Part shown: in pieces, positions 1 to 63,971 of the stretch
Layout: every line of letters starts with the position of its first letter
Position numbering within the stretch: position 1 is the first letter of the stretch
Origin: Amorphochlora amoebiformis
Lineage: Eukaryota > Cercozoa > Chlorarachniophyceae
DNA: 64,000 bases
NCBI GenBank assembly: GCA_054601695.1
Contig: BAAHQB010000253.1
Span: forward strand, 186,001-250,000
Direction of reading: 5' to 3'
Notes under the pieces: model-generated
Database searches by the model: none
The model's input: the letters and a program-made list of their open reading frames with translations, nothing else
Told to the model about the DNA's origin: nothing
Position numbers and translations under genes: made by a program

Positions 1-130
1 ACACACACATATATATATACATATATACACACATATACATATACATATATATTTACATACGTATGTATACACATACTTATATATACACATACATTTACTT
101 AAATTACCTGAAGTACTACTATCATCGGGC

Positions 131-175
<45 letters not shown>

Positions 176-202
176 TTTATTAAATTACTTGTATACTATC
201 AT

Positions 203-250
<48 letters not shown>

Positions 251-320
251 GTATAAATCTGTGTGCATACATCTATATATATATATATATATATATATAC
301 TCTTAATTACTTAAATATAC
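1..320. repeat. TA arrays with donor-edge echoes of CLEC16A exon 14
   Basis: Between TA runs, 92-131 and 181-206 are diverged copies of the 3' edge and donor of the exon at 321-391 (words acctgaagtactact and tactatcat). They lie downstream in the sense of the minus-strand gene. Confidence 0.75.
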
Positions 321-8946
<8,626 letters not shown>

Positions 8947-9115
8947 CCCTGAGCGTTTTGAACGAAACTGAAGTAAAGTCAGGTGTATACTTTAGGTTTT
9001 CTAGCGAGAATTTCTTCCGAGGGCGGAAGATAAAGCTCAGCATCGCCGGTGGAACGGGCACAGTGTATGCACCAGTAGCCAACCCTCCTCACACAGCTCT
9101 AGGAGATCACGAGGG
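8947..9115. promoter_or_regulatory. Putative bidirectional promoter, CLEC16A / STRIP
   Basis: About 170 bp separate the proposed start codons of two divergent genes. This DNA and the flanking introns (8333-9607) contain none of the TA arrays that fill almost everything around them. No TATA box or named factor site is evident. Calling it a promoter rests on position only. Confidence 0.45.
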
Positions 9116-24856
<15,741 letters not shown>

Positions 24857-25218
24857 TATGTATACATTATGCTAGTTGGCAATGAATTCTGATAGTGCAG
24901 TGGTATAGTAGTTGGCTGTTGTACGTTTGGCATTGGACAAAAGATAAAGGGAAATTCTCAGGAGTTCATTCAGATTATTTCTAACTTCTCGAAGTTTCTC
25001 GAAACGTGACATGGCGTGACGTCTTGTCACGGTATCTGAAAGCCCGATACTACCGGATACCACCCGGAACTACCTGGTACTAGCAAGTAATCTCTGAGAA
25101 ATCTCTGGGATCTCTAGCGATCTCGGGCATACCTACCACAACTCGGTCGCTCTGTATAGATACCTACGTTTCACGCCAAGTCTGACTATGCTACTTACAA
25201 CGATGCATTAACAATATC

Positions 25219-25292
<74 letters not shown>

Positions 25293-25487
25293 GTATATAC
25301 GTATGTGTATATGTTTATATATATTATATAGATGCGATGATTGGGTGCGGACCTACCTTGCGAACCAGTAGGCTTGTGTAATGTCAGCAATAATATGTGT
25401 AATATTACAGTGGTGCTCTATATACTAGATGTATTCAAACATTCGCGCGTATTGTTAACCATCATCATCGGTTGAGATCAATCAAAG

Positions 25488-25523
<36 letters not shown>

Positions 25524-25545
25524 TATATGTGTGTGTGGGTGTGTG

Positions 25546-25602
<57 letters not shown>

Positions 25603-25651
25603 TTATATATATATATATATATATTATATATATTATATATATATGTATGTA

Positions 25652-25709
<58 letters not shown>

Positions 25710-25792
25710 TAGATATATATATATATATATATATATATAGTATATATATATAAGATATATATACTATGATATATATATACATATAACTATTA

Positions 25793-25829
<37 letters not shown>

Positions 25830-25877
25830 TATATATATCTAGTATATCTATATATATATATATATATATAATATGTA

Positions 25878-25933
<56 letters not shown>

Positions 25934-25935
25934 CA
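24857..25935. other. Intergenic DNA between STRIP and the transposon
   Basis: The stretch 24857-25205 is complex sequence without a convincing gene; a short minus-strand frame (24872-25063) has no recognised similarity. Around 25035-25130 it carries runs of ctac/ccgg and repeated atctctgg-type words also seen near 48305-48366. From about 25220 to 25935 it is mainly (TA)n with (GT)n patches. Confidence 0.6.
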
Positions 25936-25940
25936 TACTA

Positions 25941-25966
25941 GACCTTGTTAAAACCATGATATATAC
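25941..25966 (+). repeat. Left terminal inverted repeat of the transposon
   Basis: The 26 bases beginning GACCTTGTTAAAACC are the exact reverse complement of 28730-28755. They are preceded by TACTA. If the palindromic TA is counted, the inverted match is 28 bp. Confidence 0.9.
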
Positions 25967-26144
25967 TATTATATTGTTATTATGTATAAATACTAATATG
26001 ATAATTAAATATTTGGGTAATTACTGTAGACGCGCTGAACACTTATAGGAGGTCGAATTAGAAAATTAGATTATAGTTAAGGAACATGTATGAAGTACTT
26101 GCCAACTTGAATAGTGATAAAATATGGACATGCGTAGTCTACTA

Positions 26145-27098
26145 TCAATCTAGGCAACCCGAATACAGATTCGCGCTATCCTTCGTCTTCTCACATGATA
26201 GCTGCCCAAACTCACCGTCTCCGCATTTGTGATTATTGCCACGCTTTTGCTCTAGTTGCTGGAAAAAGAGAATGATGAACTTCTGGTCGGATTGCGCAAA
26301 AAGATCATATGTTTCCATGACGAAGCCCTCAGGGATAGTGAACGCGTATTCGAACATTACTTTGTCGGGGTTCTTGAAGTTTCGGACATAGTTTAGGGCT
26401 TTGGCGAGCGGTTTCTCTCCGTATTTCCCAGCCATTTGCTCAAGATCAGTCAAGCCCACAGTCCGGTAGAGGATAGATATGTGGACGCATCTAATCTCGC
26501 TGTGAACGTTGACGGACGTCACAGCGCTAAAATGCTTCGCGATTGCAACCCCCATGCCCGGTTTGTTTCCGTATTCGGTGGCGTCGTAGAAAATAGGTGG
26601 AGGGCCCTTCCCTATCAGAGCGGCGATGCGTTTAAGTTTGGCAGACATGGCTCGACGCTCGAGGCTCTTCTCGTCTTCAGCATCAGCATCATTGACGACT
26701 TCAATATCACTTTCGCTTTCTTCACACTTCCTCTTCTTACGTGGACGGTTGCGTCGAGGAGGTGCGTCATCATAGTCGTCGTCGTCAGATTCAGAAGCGA
26801 TTGCATGTGCTTGGTATTGGCGTTGTGGTGCCATATATTGCATTTGTGGCTGAGGAGGCATTGGTGCGGGGATGGCTGGTGGGGGGATGGCTGGTGGGGG
26901 TGGGGTCTGCGAACCAGCTCCTTGTTTCAACCACTTGTTCCCATAGTCTCTGATTACTTTGTTGGTGAGCCCATCGTCCCCCTTCAGATAATTATCCTTA
27001 ATCCATTTCCAAGGAGACTTTTTCTTCGCGGTGGGCACCATCTTGTACGCCATCTCGATGACCCTCTTCTTCTCTTCCGTTAGCATGGAGGCGACCAT
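26145..27098 (-). CDS. Second gene of the transposon, unknown function
   Basis: A single-exon frame of 317 residues starting MVASMLTEEKKR. Residues about 5-60 are basic and Trp-containing (SPWKWIKDNYLKG, GNKWLKQ) and could form a helix-turn-helix or Myb-like DNA-binding domain, as the partner protein of Harbinger elements does; I do not see a clear Myb repeat. A Pro/Gln-rich linker (about 67-92) is followed by an acidic patch (SESDDDDYDD), a basic cluster (RRNRPRKKRK) that looks like a nuclear localisation signal, and a second acidic segment. The C-terminal half (from about 160, GPPPIFYDATEYGNK) is globular and unrecognised. Its position inside the repeats, divergent to the transposase, supports a role in the transposon cycle by inference. 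The start is the first ATG; an in-frame ATG four codons later is an alternative. Confidence 0.75.
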   Translation of the reverse strand: MVASMLTEEKKRVIEMAYKMVPTAKKKSPWKWIKDNYLKGDDGLTNKVIRDYGNKWLKQGAGSQTPPPPAIPPPAIPAPMPPQPQMQYMAPQRQYQAHAIASESDDDDYDDAPPRRNRPRKKRKCEESESDIEVVNDADAEDEKSLERRAMSAKLKRIAALIGKGPPPIFYDATEYGNKPGMGVAIAKHFSAVTSVNVHSEIRCVHISILYRTVGLTDLEQMAGKYGEKPLAKALNYVRNFKNPDKVMFEYAFTIPEGFVMETYDLFAQSDQKFIILFFQQLEQKRGNNHKCGDGEFGQLSCEKTKDSANLYSGCLD

Positions 27099-27340
27099 TG
27101 GGCATGGCTGCGATTGTATGAACTATGTAGTCCTGTATTCGAGATGTGTGAATGCCAGCGAGTCGTTTATTGGTAAATTTACCATATAATCTGACCCGAA
27201 AAGATCAAAGCATGTTCGTATAAACCTTTAATAAAACGCTTTTGGATAGCGACTAAAACGCGTTTAAAACGCGTTTGAAATGACTTTTCCATCCGACGAA
27301 CTTGGGCGATTTAGGTTTGACCCTCTGATAGTTGGGATCC
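27099..27340. promoter_or_regulatory. Divergent promoter region inside the transposon
   Basis: A 242-bp gap separates the two start codons. It holds repeats of an AAACGCGTTT-like palindrome at about 27229-27280, and a denser array of the same word lies in the transposase intron (about 27413-27475). These could be binding sites for an element-encoded or host factor; this is inferred from repetition only. Confidence 0.5.
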
Positions 27341-28677
27341 ATGGCGACCGCTGGCGCTGTCCCGGGCACTTCAAGTTACGTACCGTCTTTGAAATTGGTA
27401 ATTTTTAACACAACAAAACGCGTTTGAAACGCGTTTGGAACACGTTTGAAACGCGACCAAAACGCGATTGAAATGTAATCGAAATATCATCTGATTTCAT
27501 TTCTTTGTTTTTTATGTAGGGGGACCGAATCAAGGACATCTACTGTTTTTATTTCAATAACTACAAGGATCGAGCTTTCACATCCAACATTGGAGTGAGC
27601 ATTCGCGAGTTCATTTACATATATGAAACCTACTGTGGGCATCCGTTCTACATCTCAATCAAGGAGCTGCTCATGAGCCTGCATTTCTGCAAGAGGTATC
27701 CTGAGGGTCACGCAGGTGCATCGACATGGCAATTCAAGTGTCGTCAGACATACGCCAACAAGATTTGGAAGCCCATCGTCTTCCTCGTGGCCACTATGAA
27801 GGAGATATCGCTCATTAATCGATACAATTCGATTATTCACCCCACTGGGCCGGGAGAATACTGCTCGTTGTACACCGATAGCACTGACTGCATGGTCAAT
27901 AAGCCAAAGAATGGCGACGAAAAGAAATTCTGGACGTTCAAGCGTCGTAAATTCGCCATGCGATATGCAATATGTGTTGCTGCTGACACAGGGGACATCT
28001 GCTGGGTGAGCGACGGCGACCCTGCTGGTTCTATAGGGGACATCAACATAAACAGACGTGGGGGTATTGCAGAGAAGCTACACCCATTCGAGAGGATTGG
28101 AGCAGATGGAGCTTATAAGTGTAGCCGGGATCCCGTATATCGTTGTCCTCATCGCAAGCCTAGGAACGGTGTGCTTACCAAACGTCAGATTGAAGAAAAC
28201 AACAGGTTCGGGTCGTATCGAAGCGTAGTGGAGAACGTGTTTGCGAGACTGAAAAGCTTTCAATGCATGAAGCATTGGAGACACGAACATGACAAGCATC
28301 CCATCGTCGCAAAGTTTATCTTCAACCTACTGCAAGTAATTCATCGCTTCCGACCAATCAGGAAAATCGACATTCCAATGGAAGAATATGCAGTACTCGT
28401 TGCAGAAAGCTGGCACGAAGCAAAGACTAAAGGCAAAGCAGTCCCTGTAATACCACCGAAGAGGAAGCGTGGAAGGCCCAAGGGATCGAAGAACAAGAAG
28501 TCTAAACGAGTTTTGGAGCCTATCGTGGACATAGTATCGTCCGACACAGACTCAGAAGATGTTGCAGAAATAGACAATAGATCTATTCGAGATGCTTTCA
28601 GCGCACAATGCGCAGGCGAACGCCTAGATTGTATAGCTCGTCGCACGCGACGAGCAAATAGACGCGAACTACGTTAA
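27341..28677 (+). CDS. DDE transposase (DDE_Tnp_4 type) with AT-hook, 2 exons
   Basis: Exon 1 is 27341-27397 (MATAGAVPGTSSY...), the intron is 27398-27519 (gtaatt...tatgtag) and exon 2 is 27520-28677, giving 404 residues. Removing the 122-bp intron is needed because the unspliced frame stops. The likely catalytic triad is D139 (LYTDSTD), D215 (IGADGAYKC) and E257 (YRSVVENVFARLKSF); the last segment is typical of PIF/Harbinger and IS5-like DDE_4 transposases. Near the C terminus a basic stretch with GRPKGSKNKK (about residues 337-346) is a textbook AT-hook, which binds the minor groove of AT-rich DNA. The tail is acidic, then Arg-rich. It should cut and paste the element by acting on the terminal repeats. 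No inactivating change is visible. Confidence 0.88.
27413..27475. repeat. Period-11 ACGCG-motif array in the transposase intron
   Basis: Five or six adjacent copies of a roughly 11-bp unit (AAACGCGTTTG and variants such as GGAACACGTTTG and AAAACGCGATTG) lie just after exon 1. Two further copies lie upstream at 27254-27280. The core ACGCGT is palindromic. Confidence 0.7.
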
Positions 28678-28729
28678 CTTAAATATGACTATTCGCCACT
28701 TATTTTTTTACAACAACGTAAAATATAAT

Positions 28730-28755
28730 GTATATATCATGGTTTTAACAAGGTC
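28730..28755 (-). repeat. Right terminal inverted repeat of the transposon
   Basis: Exact inverted copy of 25941-25966, ending AACAAGGTC and followed by TACTA. It lies about 50 bp downstream of the transposase stop codon. Confidence 0.9.
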
Positions 28756-28760
28756 TACTA

Positions 28761-28771
28761 TATATATTTAG

Positions 28772-28866
<95 letters not shown>

Positions 28867-29817
28867 TGTAATATTACTATAGTATATATACATATATATC
28901 TAGATATATGTCCGAGTGACCTAGTTGACTACTATGGCACAGTATGATCATACATGCATTGTGCCTAGTCTAGCTAGTGTACACCGAGCTAGCGAGGCTA
29001 GGTAGTAGGATATAAATTATTTGAGCCTACGGTGTCACATGATCTTTTTTGTGATAAGATAGGGATGTATATATTTTATATATATGTATATAATACTATA
29101 TATGTGTGTGTGTGTGTGTGTGCACTAGAGCATAGATATATGAGTCCTTGTTTCAGCCTCTTCTTGGTAGAAGAGGCTATGGACATTTGTCACTTCTGCA
29201 CATGAACCTTTTACACTTAATGCATCTGAGGGGGTCAAGTCCACCCAAAAGCACTTTGAGAAAATATTAATTCCAATTAGCAATACCAATTCCCCGTAGT
29301 GGATTTGTAGCTAAAAAGGCGAAATGACTTAAGGATATTCGAAGGTGGTATCCAAGCTCCAAAATCACGATCAATTGGGATCAATACATTCATGAAATAT
29401 TATATTCAAAAATTGAACAAAACCAAAAAGACTTGTTTTAGTTATTAAGGTGTCGTTAATGCTTTGGAAGAAATCGGGATTAAAACTTTAAGTCTAAGAT
29501 TTATTCGGCTGATTAGTTTGATTCTAAGAGACCAAAATTTATCTATAATAAAATTTTATTCGTTTTATTTATTTGTTGCTAAAATAATATTATTACTGGC
29601 CAGTTATTGACGGCTTTTTCGAGGATTTTTTTTTATTCAACGACACTTTTCTCAAGAATTCTATAACTACTAAATTTAGTACTAGGCTGTTTCAATTTTT
29701 TCTAGGAATCCGGTTTTCGAGAAATAATAAGAATTCTTCGGACAAGTTTTTTTAAAAAGTCGGCTTGGGTCTCAGCTCGGATACTCCATTGCAGAGAAAG
29801 AAGCAAGGAAAGGAAAC
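28761..29817. other. Intergenic DNA between the transposon and the copine gene
   Basis: TA arrays occupy 28761-28910. From 28911 to 29817 the sequence is complex and AT-rich with a short (GT)n at 29105-29121. No exon with splice signals and family similarity was found. The last ~300 bp should contain the copine promoter and 5' leader. Confidence 0.6.
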
Positions 29818-50330
<20,513 letters not shown>

Positions 50331-51668
50331 CAATACAATAATGTAGTGGAAATAGTATGATTTGACCAGTTTCAAACGATTCTGAACTTCATGAGAGTAC
50401 GGTACCAATAGATATTTATGACATAACACTGGCTGGGGCTCGAGCGCAACTTAGGATGATCATGAGTCATGACCGGATCCTCTGACTTGAACTAGTTTTC
50501 ATAGTACTGGGCATTCGTATCTAGTCGTATTTAAAGCTTGCTCTAGCGTGGTTATCAAGGTTATATAATGCAGATACTAGATATGTTATATGTATTTGGT
50601 ACTTCTGTGATAGTGAATATCTACTAGATCTAGATCTACTATCTACATTTAGATCCTAAGTGCAATTTCAAGTATCACCTAATGACCAGTGACGAGTATT
50701 GTCTAGATTGTTGAAGAAACTATGTTGCAGGGCAGATGTCAGGAGAACAGTTTTGAAAAGAATAATACTCGCGAGTTTTATGCGAAGTCAGTAGGGTTGA
50801 TGCCTTTGGTGAAAACGTCTGTACCTGCAAGTTGCCCTTTAGTCGGTACGATGTGTGAAATTCAAACTCATCTACATATATACGACGCTTAATACACCCA
50901 TACGTATCATCATACGCATCTGCATGTGCAACACTAACTCTCGTACGTACGCACCAACATGCGCACATGCGTACTACCGTATTTACTTACTTATACGTAT
51001 CAAACTGAACAAGATACGCACAAACATGACAACATGCGTACCTAACACGTACACCATACGTACGTACCTACTAATACTCATTACGTATCTTGCGACTGAT
51101 ACGTACTGGGTTTCAACAATGTTTCCATCCTTTCCAGTGTTCACTGATTGGGTGGGAGTGTTGGAGATTCACAATAATACACGATAAATCTACTCAATCT
51201 GTGGACATCAGACCGGAATATTTGTATACAGCTGGCAGATTGTCATGATCAACAAGACTCGTAAGTACATTGCATGTCTGGGCATCCGGCAGGGCTCCCC
51301 CCCAGGACCCCATCTGAGAGCCCCAGGATACCCATACAACTTCTAGGCTTCAGGATCCAGGATTCCGGCGTAATATGTTGCTGTAGTCATCCCTTAAAAG
51401 TCGACAAGTTATCCAAATAATTATTACTTCTCAAACTGTGTTCTCCTGACCTCAACATGGCGTCTACAACAAGTATGATATATTTCCTGGTACTAGATAT
51501 ATCTACTCGACTAGCTGGAGTGTAGACATGTCTATTGTCTTATATCATGATGTATTCATACTGGCTAGTGAGTTTACACTCGTTACATGCTAATAATGAA
51601 TCTTGTGTATGTTATCGAATTATATACATTCTGCTCATGGTCAATCAGCGGTTAGCTTATTACTAGTT
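50331..51668. other. Intergenic DNA between convergent copine and methyltransferase genes
   Basis: This is the longest host stretch without TA arrays apart from the promoter regions. It holds a decayed copia fragment (50778-50861, separate entry). Similar words (ttctcctgac with an AT-rich lead-in) occur in opposite orientations near 50735-50755 and 51415-51443, possibly remnants of retroelement ends. The sequence 50984-51100 is rich in acgta/tacg words. No gene was recognised. Confidence 0.55.
50778..50861 (-). pseudogene. Ty1/copia retrotransposon remnant, RNase H C-terminal end
   Basis: On the minus strand the frame reads HIVPTKGQLAGTDVFTKGI followed shortly by a stop codon. This matches the conserved copia ending of the type VPTxxQLADIFTKAL. 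The frame upstream is broken by a stop codon (another frame continues the similarity weakly), and no integrase or reverse transcriptase was found, so it is a fragment. Confidence 0.65.
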
Positions 51669-59982
<8,314 letters not shown>

Positions 59983-60569
59983 AGAATCATCGCTTTCATC
60001 CCCTGACTATCCGACAAATTCAAAAGTAACAAAATGTAAACATCAAACTTAATGTTTTGCTCGGCGTTGGTTTCAAGCTGGAAGGTGTGGGTGTACAGAA
60101 GCGACAGCGGAGGTTGGGGTTCAGGAAAAGTGGTCTTTTCCGATTATTATTTTGTCGGCTACTGCCCTGCCCGTTGCAAGGACTTTTTTCATACTATATT
60201 GTACATATAGTCAGACAGAGGTACGCCACGGAATCGGGGTGTTTCCATAAAGGCGCGAATAAGCGCGAAATTCTTTATTTTTCTATTGTTGTGTTAATTT
60301 CTCGTACTGATTACGAGCGTGCGTCGTATAAATACTTCGAAATTACGCATAGGGAGTGGGGGTGGGAGGATGAAGCGACCATCAGCGTAGTCGGTCTTTT
60401 TGGAGACGAGTCTCGGAACCCAGAACTCTGAGCTCCGAAGGTCTATTTATATATCCTAAAGAAAAATATGGAGATATGAATGGTAGTATATAAGGGATAT
60501 CCTGGGTCCAATATCGCGATATAAGTGTTATAAGATATCCAACTCCAACCACACGTGTAGTCACTCCCG
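59983..60569. promoter_or_regulatory. Putative shared promoter region, methyltransferase / SLC25 carrier
   Basis: A 587-bp complex, TA-array-free region separates two divergent start codons. Short frames inside it have no recognised similarity. The location suggests regulatory DNA for both genes; no specific motif is claimed. Confidence 0.45.
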
Positions 60570-61051
60570 ATGCCTGAAGTGCCAGAAGATTGGCCTGCGA
60601 CAGCGGTAGCCAGACGATGGTTGTCCGGAGCGCTTGCAGGAGCAGTGGAGGCGGTATTCACCCCGAAATATTTCTTAATTTTCTCGAAAAATCGCGCCAG
60701 AAATTCTCATTGGGGGTTTGCCATGAAAGGCTTGACTCGTCTGACTTTCCCAGGTGGTCACGATGCCTTTCGAACTCACCAAGACGACCCAACAGCTAGG
60801 CACGACACGTGTCACGTCCAAGTCGACACCCTACGCGTCGACGTCGTCATCGAGGCTAGGGGTTTGGGGGACGATGAGATACGTGGTTAGGCATCACGGC
60901 TTGGCGGGATTGTATTATGGGTTGAATATTACGCTTGTTCAGGTTAGTCGGTTTGAGTGTTGAACTTATTTGGATTTGTGAGTTTCTGCAGTGTGTGTGG
61001 TTTGTGCGAGTGGATATGGATGTTTATATATGTGTATATAAATATATAATA

Positions 61052-61089
<38 letters not shown>

Positions 61090-61106
61090 GTAGATATATA
61101 GACACA

Positions 61107-61163
<57 letters not shown>

Positions 61164-61323
61164 GTAGACGGCAGGTAAAGTGGGGATACGATTCACCGCG
61201 TTTGAAATGGTAGTAGTATGTTCGTTTAGTATATTCATTTCCATACAATTAAATTATTCAAAATATACATTTTTGTTTTTGGTCTCATGTACGTAGGTTT
61301 TTAAGTATTATATTATGTTATAT

Positions 61324-61382
<59 letters not shown>

Positions 61383-61463
61383 ATATATATGTATATATAC
61401 ACTCACACACATGTACATATATGTATACAAATATATACTGTAACATACTTATGTATTAAATAG

Positions 61464-61550
<87 letters not shown>

Positions 61551-61798
61551 GCATATATATACATATATATATATATACATATAAATGTGTGTGTGTGTAT
61601 ATTGTATGTATCCATATATATATATATATATATATATACATACATACATTGCAGCGTTATGCGTAGTATGTACTATATATACTACATTATATATATATAT
61701 ATATATATATATATACTTGTGTGTCCCTTATTTAGTATCGGGATTTTCTGTCGAGCATTGGAATACCTGCTTCCACATTTTCGGCTGGGTTTATAGCG

Positions 61799-61871
<73 letters not shown>

Positions 61872-61957
61872 CATGACCTATAATATGTGACATATATTAT
61901 ATACATATATACATATATAATGTATATATATACATGACATATAATATATGACACTTC

Positions 61958-61997
<40 letters not shown>

Positions 61998-61998
61998 T

Positions 61999-62031
<33 letters not shown>

Positions 62032-62145
62032 TTATATGTATGTACAATAATATTATGTATATATATATATATATATAGAGTATGTATACATGCACATACC
62101 TGGGTGTAAATGTGAAATCTGCTATACCAATGCTAGAAAGAAAAT

Positions 62146-62221
<76 letters not shown>

Positions 62222-62302
62222 TTAATGTATCTATCTATCTATATATACGTGAATGTGTTAATATATATGTGAACACATAAACATATATCTATCTATATAT
62301 AC

Positions 62303-62364
<62 letters not shown>

Positions 62365-62378
62365 TTATATATATAGAG

Positions 62379-62410
<32 letters not shown>

Positions 62411-62418
62411 GACATATA

Positions 62419-62463
<45 letters not shown>

Positions 62464-62743
62464 GATGTCTTGCGGGTGGCACAGAGGCAGCTATCTGGAT
62501 AACACCGTAGGATATATACACATATACGTATATATATATACATACACACATATATATATATTATATATATATATATATATATATGTATATGTATATGTAT
62601 ATGTACAAATATAACATATATGTATACGTATATATCTATGGATTTATTTTAATATATTAATTACATATATACATATATACATATATATACATATATACTC
62701 AAGGTGTGAAAGGCTTAAAGTTTTACGTCAAGCACAGGTTCAC

Positions 62744-62824
<81 letters not shown>

Positions 62825-62846
62825 ATATTATATATATACACATATA

Positions 62847-62885
<39 letters not shown>

Positions 62886-62978
62886 TAATATATGTGTGAA
62901 TAAAAATACATATTAGTGTATTTTTATTGTACATTTTTGAAAATGTATTGATGTAATATATATATATATATAGTATTC

Positions 62979-63012
<34 letters not shown>

Positions 63013-63104
63013 TCATATGTACAGATATTCATAGATTTGAATAAGAGACCCTATCCATAAGCATACGTATATTTTTAATTACATATGTACATCTTACATT
63101 CATA

Positions 63105-63144
<40 letters not shown>

Positions 63145-63429
63145 TTTATATTAATATGCATATGTGTATAATATATTACATTTATATACAATATATATAG
63201 ATTGGGGTTAGAGATCCTATTCACACAGACTGGGTTTCTTCTATTAGAACCATTTTACGTCAACAGGTGGGGGGGACATGAGCAAACTCGGCATCTTTCT
63301 CTCTTTTTCTCTCTTTTCTCTCTTTTTCTCTCTTTTCTCTCTTTTTCTCTCTTTTCTCTCTTTTTCTCTCTTTTCTCTCTTTTTCTCTCTTTTCTCTCTT
63401 TTTCTCTGTTTTCTCTCTACGGAATATAT

Positions 63430-63467
<38 letters not shown>

Positions 63468-63528
63468 ATAACAAGTGACATCAGCAAACACTGCATTTTT
63501 CTCTCCTTTTCTCTCTTTTCTCTCTGTG

Positions 63529-63601
<73 letters not shown>

Positions 63602-63662
63602 ATAACAAGTGAGATGAGCAATCTCTTTATCTCTCCTTTTTCTCTCTTTTTTTCTCTATGGA

Positions 63663-63712
<50 letters not shown>

Positions 63713-63715
63713 TTG

Positions 63716-63757
<42 letters not shown>

Positions 63758-63856
63758 ATGTACACATACACATATATACACATATGTACATATTTACATA
63801 CAAATATACACATATATATATATATATAAATTTTTATCATAGTATGTAACTTTTAT

Positions 63857-63908
<52 letters not shown>

Positions 63909-63963
63909 ATATAGGGTTTGAGAGGTCTATACAGAGGCCTATGGGCAACTGTTTTGCGAAATG
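60570..63963 (+). CDS. Mitochondrial carrier (SLC25 family), 8 exons, 3'-partial
   Basis: Exons: 60570-60653, 60754-60942, 61168-61209, 61736-61788, 62465-62506, 62704-62737, 63201-63266, 63915-63963, giving about 186 residues in continuous phase before the window edge. Repeat 1 has [11 protein letters not shown] then VTMPFELTK (Px[DE]xx[KR] signature), [17 protein letters not shown] and GIRFTAFEM. Repeat 2 has [29 protein letters not shown] (second signature), a linker with [12 protein letters not shown], and [16 protein letters not shown]. Carriers exchange metabolites across the inner mitochondrial membrane by three such repeats; the third lies outside the window. Glu in both signatures and the overall pattern resemble the tricarboxylate group (SLC25A1), but substrate is not settled. 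Intron 1 (100 bp) has no TA array. Confidence 0.92.
62088..62150 (-). repeat. Inverted echo of SLC25 carrier exon 4
   Basis: The reverse complement reads ggattttctttctagcattg then gtatagcagatttcacattt, matching exon 4 (61736-61788: ggattttctgtcgagcattg then gaatacctgcttccacattt). It lies about 300 bp downstream in opposite orientation, between TA arrays. Confidence 0.85.
63025..63062. repeat. Acceptor-edge echo of SLC25 carrier exon 7
   Basis: atagatttgaataagagacc then ctatccataag parallels atagattggggttagagatc then ctattcacacag of the exon 63201-63266, upstream of it. Confidence 0.7.
63295..63420 (+). repeat. 17-bp tandem pyrimidine repeat
   Basis: About seven units of tctctctttttctctct, with shorter related runs at 63497-63530 and 63625-63658, in the carrier intron after exon 7. 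Confidence 0.92.
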
Positions 63964-63971
63964 GTAACGTA

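Larger units (their letters stand above)
25941..28755. mobile_element. Two-gene DDE DNA transposon, PIF/Harbinger-IS5-like
   Basis: A 2815-bp unit is bounded by terminal inverted repeats that match over 26 of 26 bases and begin GACCTTGTTAAAACC. It is flanked on both sides by TACTA (25936-25940 and 28756-28760), a probable target duplication; because TA is a palindrome, a 2-bp TA duplication is also compatible. It carries a plus-strand spliced transposase and a minus-strand second gene, transcribed divergently from 27099-27340. No TA arrays occur inside, in sharp contrast with the flanks. Intact ends, open frames and a plausible intron suggest a recent insertion that could still be active. The family is inferred from the DDE signature and two-gene layout; the target duplication is not the usual 3 bp of Harbinger. 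Confidence 0.85.

Noticed and set aside
24872-25063. 63-residue minus-strand frame in the STRIP-transposon spacer
   Set aside because: No similarity, no splice or promoter context, and short enough to occur by chance.
26436-27083. 215-residue plus-strand frame inside the transposon
   Set aside because: It is the antisense of the minus-strand second gene, with no independent signal; the minus frame has the coherent NLS, acidic and globular segments.
60057-60431. 124-residue frame in the methyltransferase-carrier spacer
   Set aside because: No recognisable domain; it lies wholly in the putative shared promoter region.
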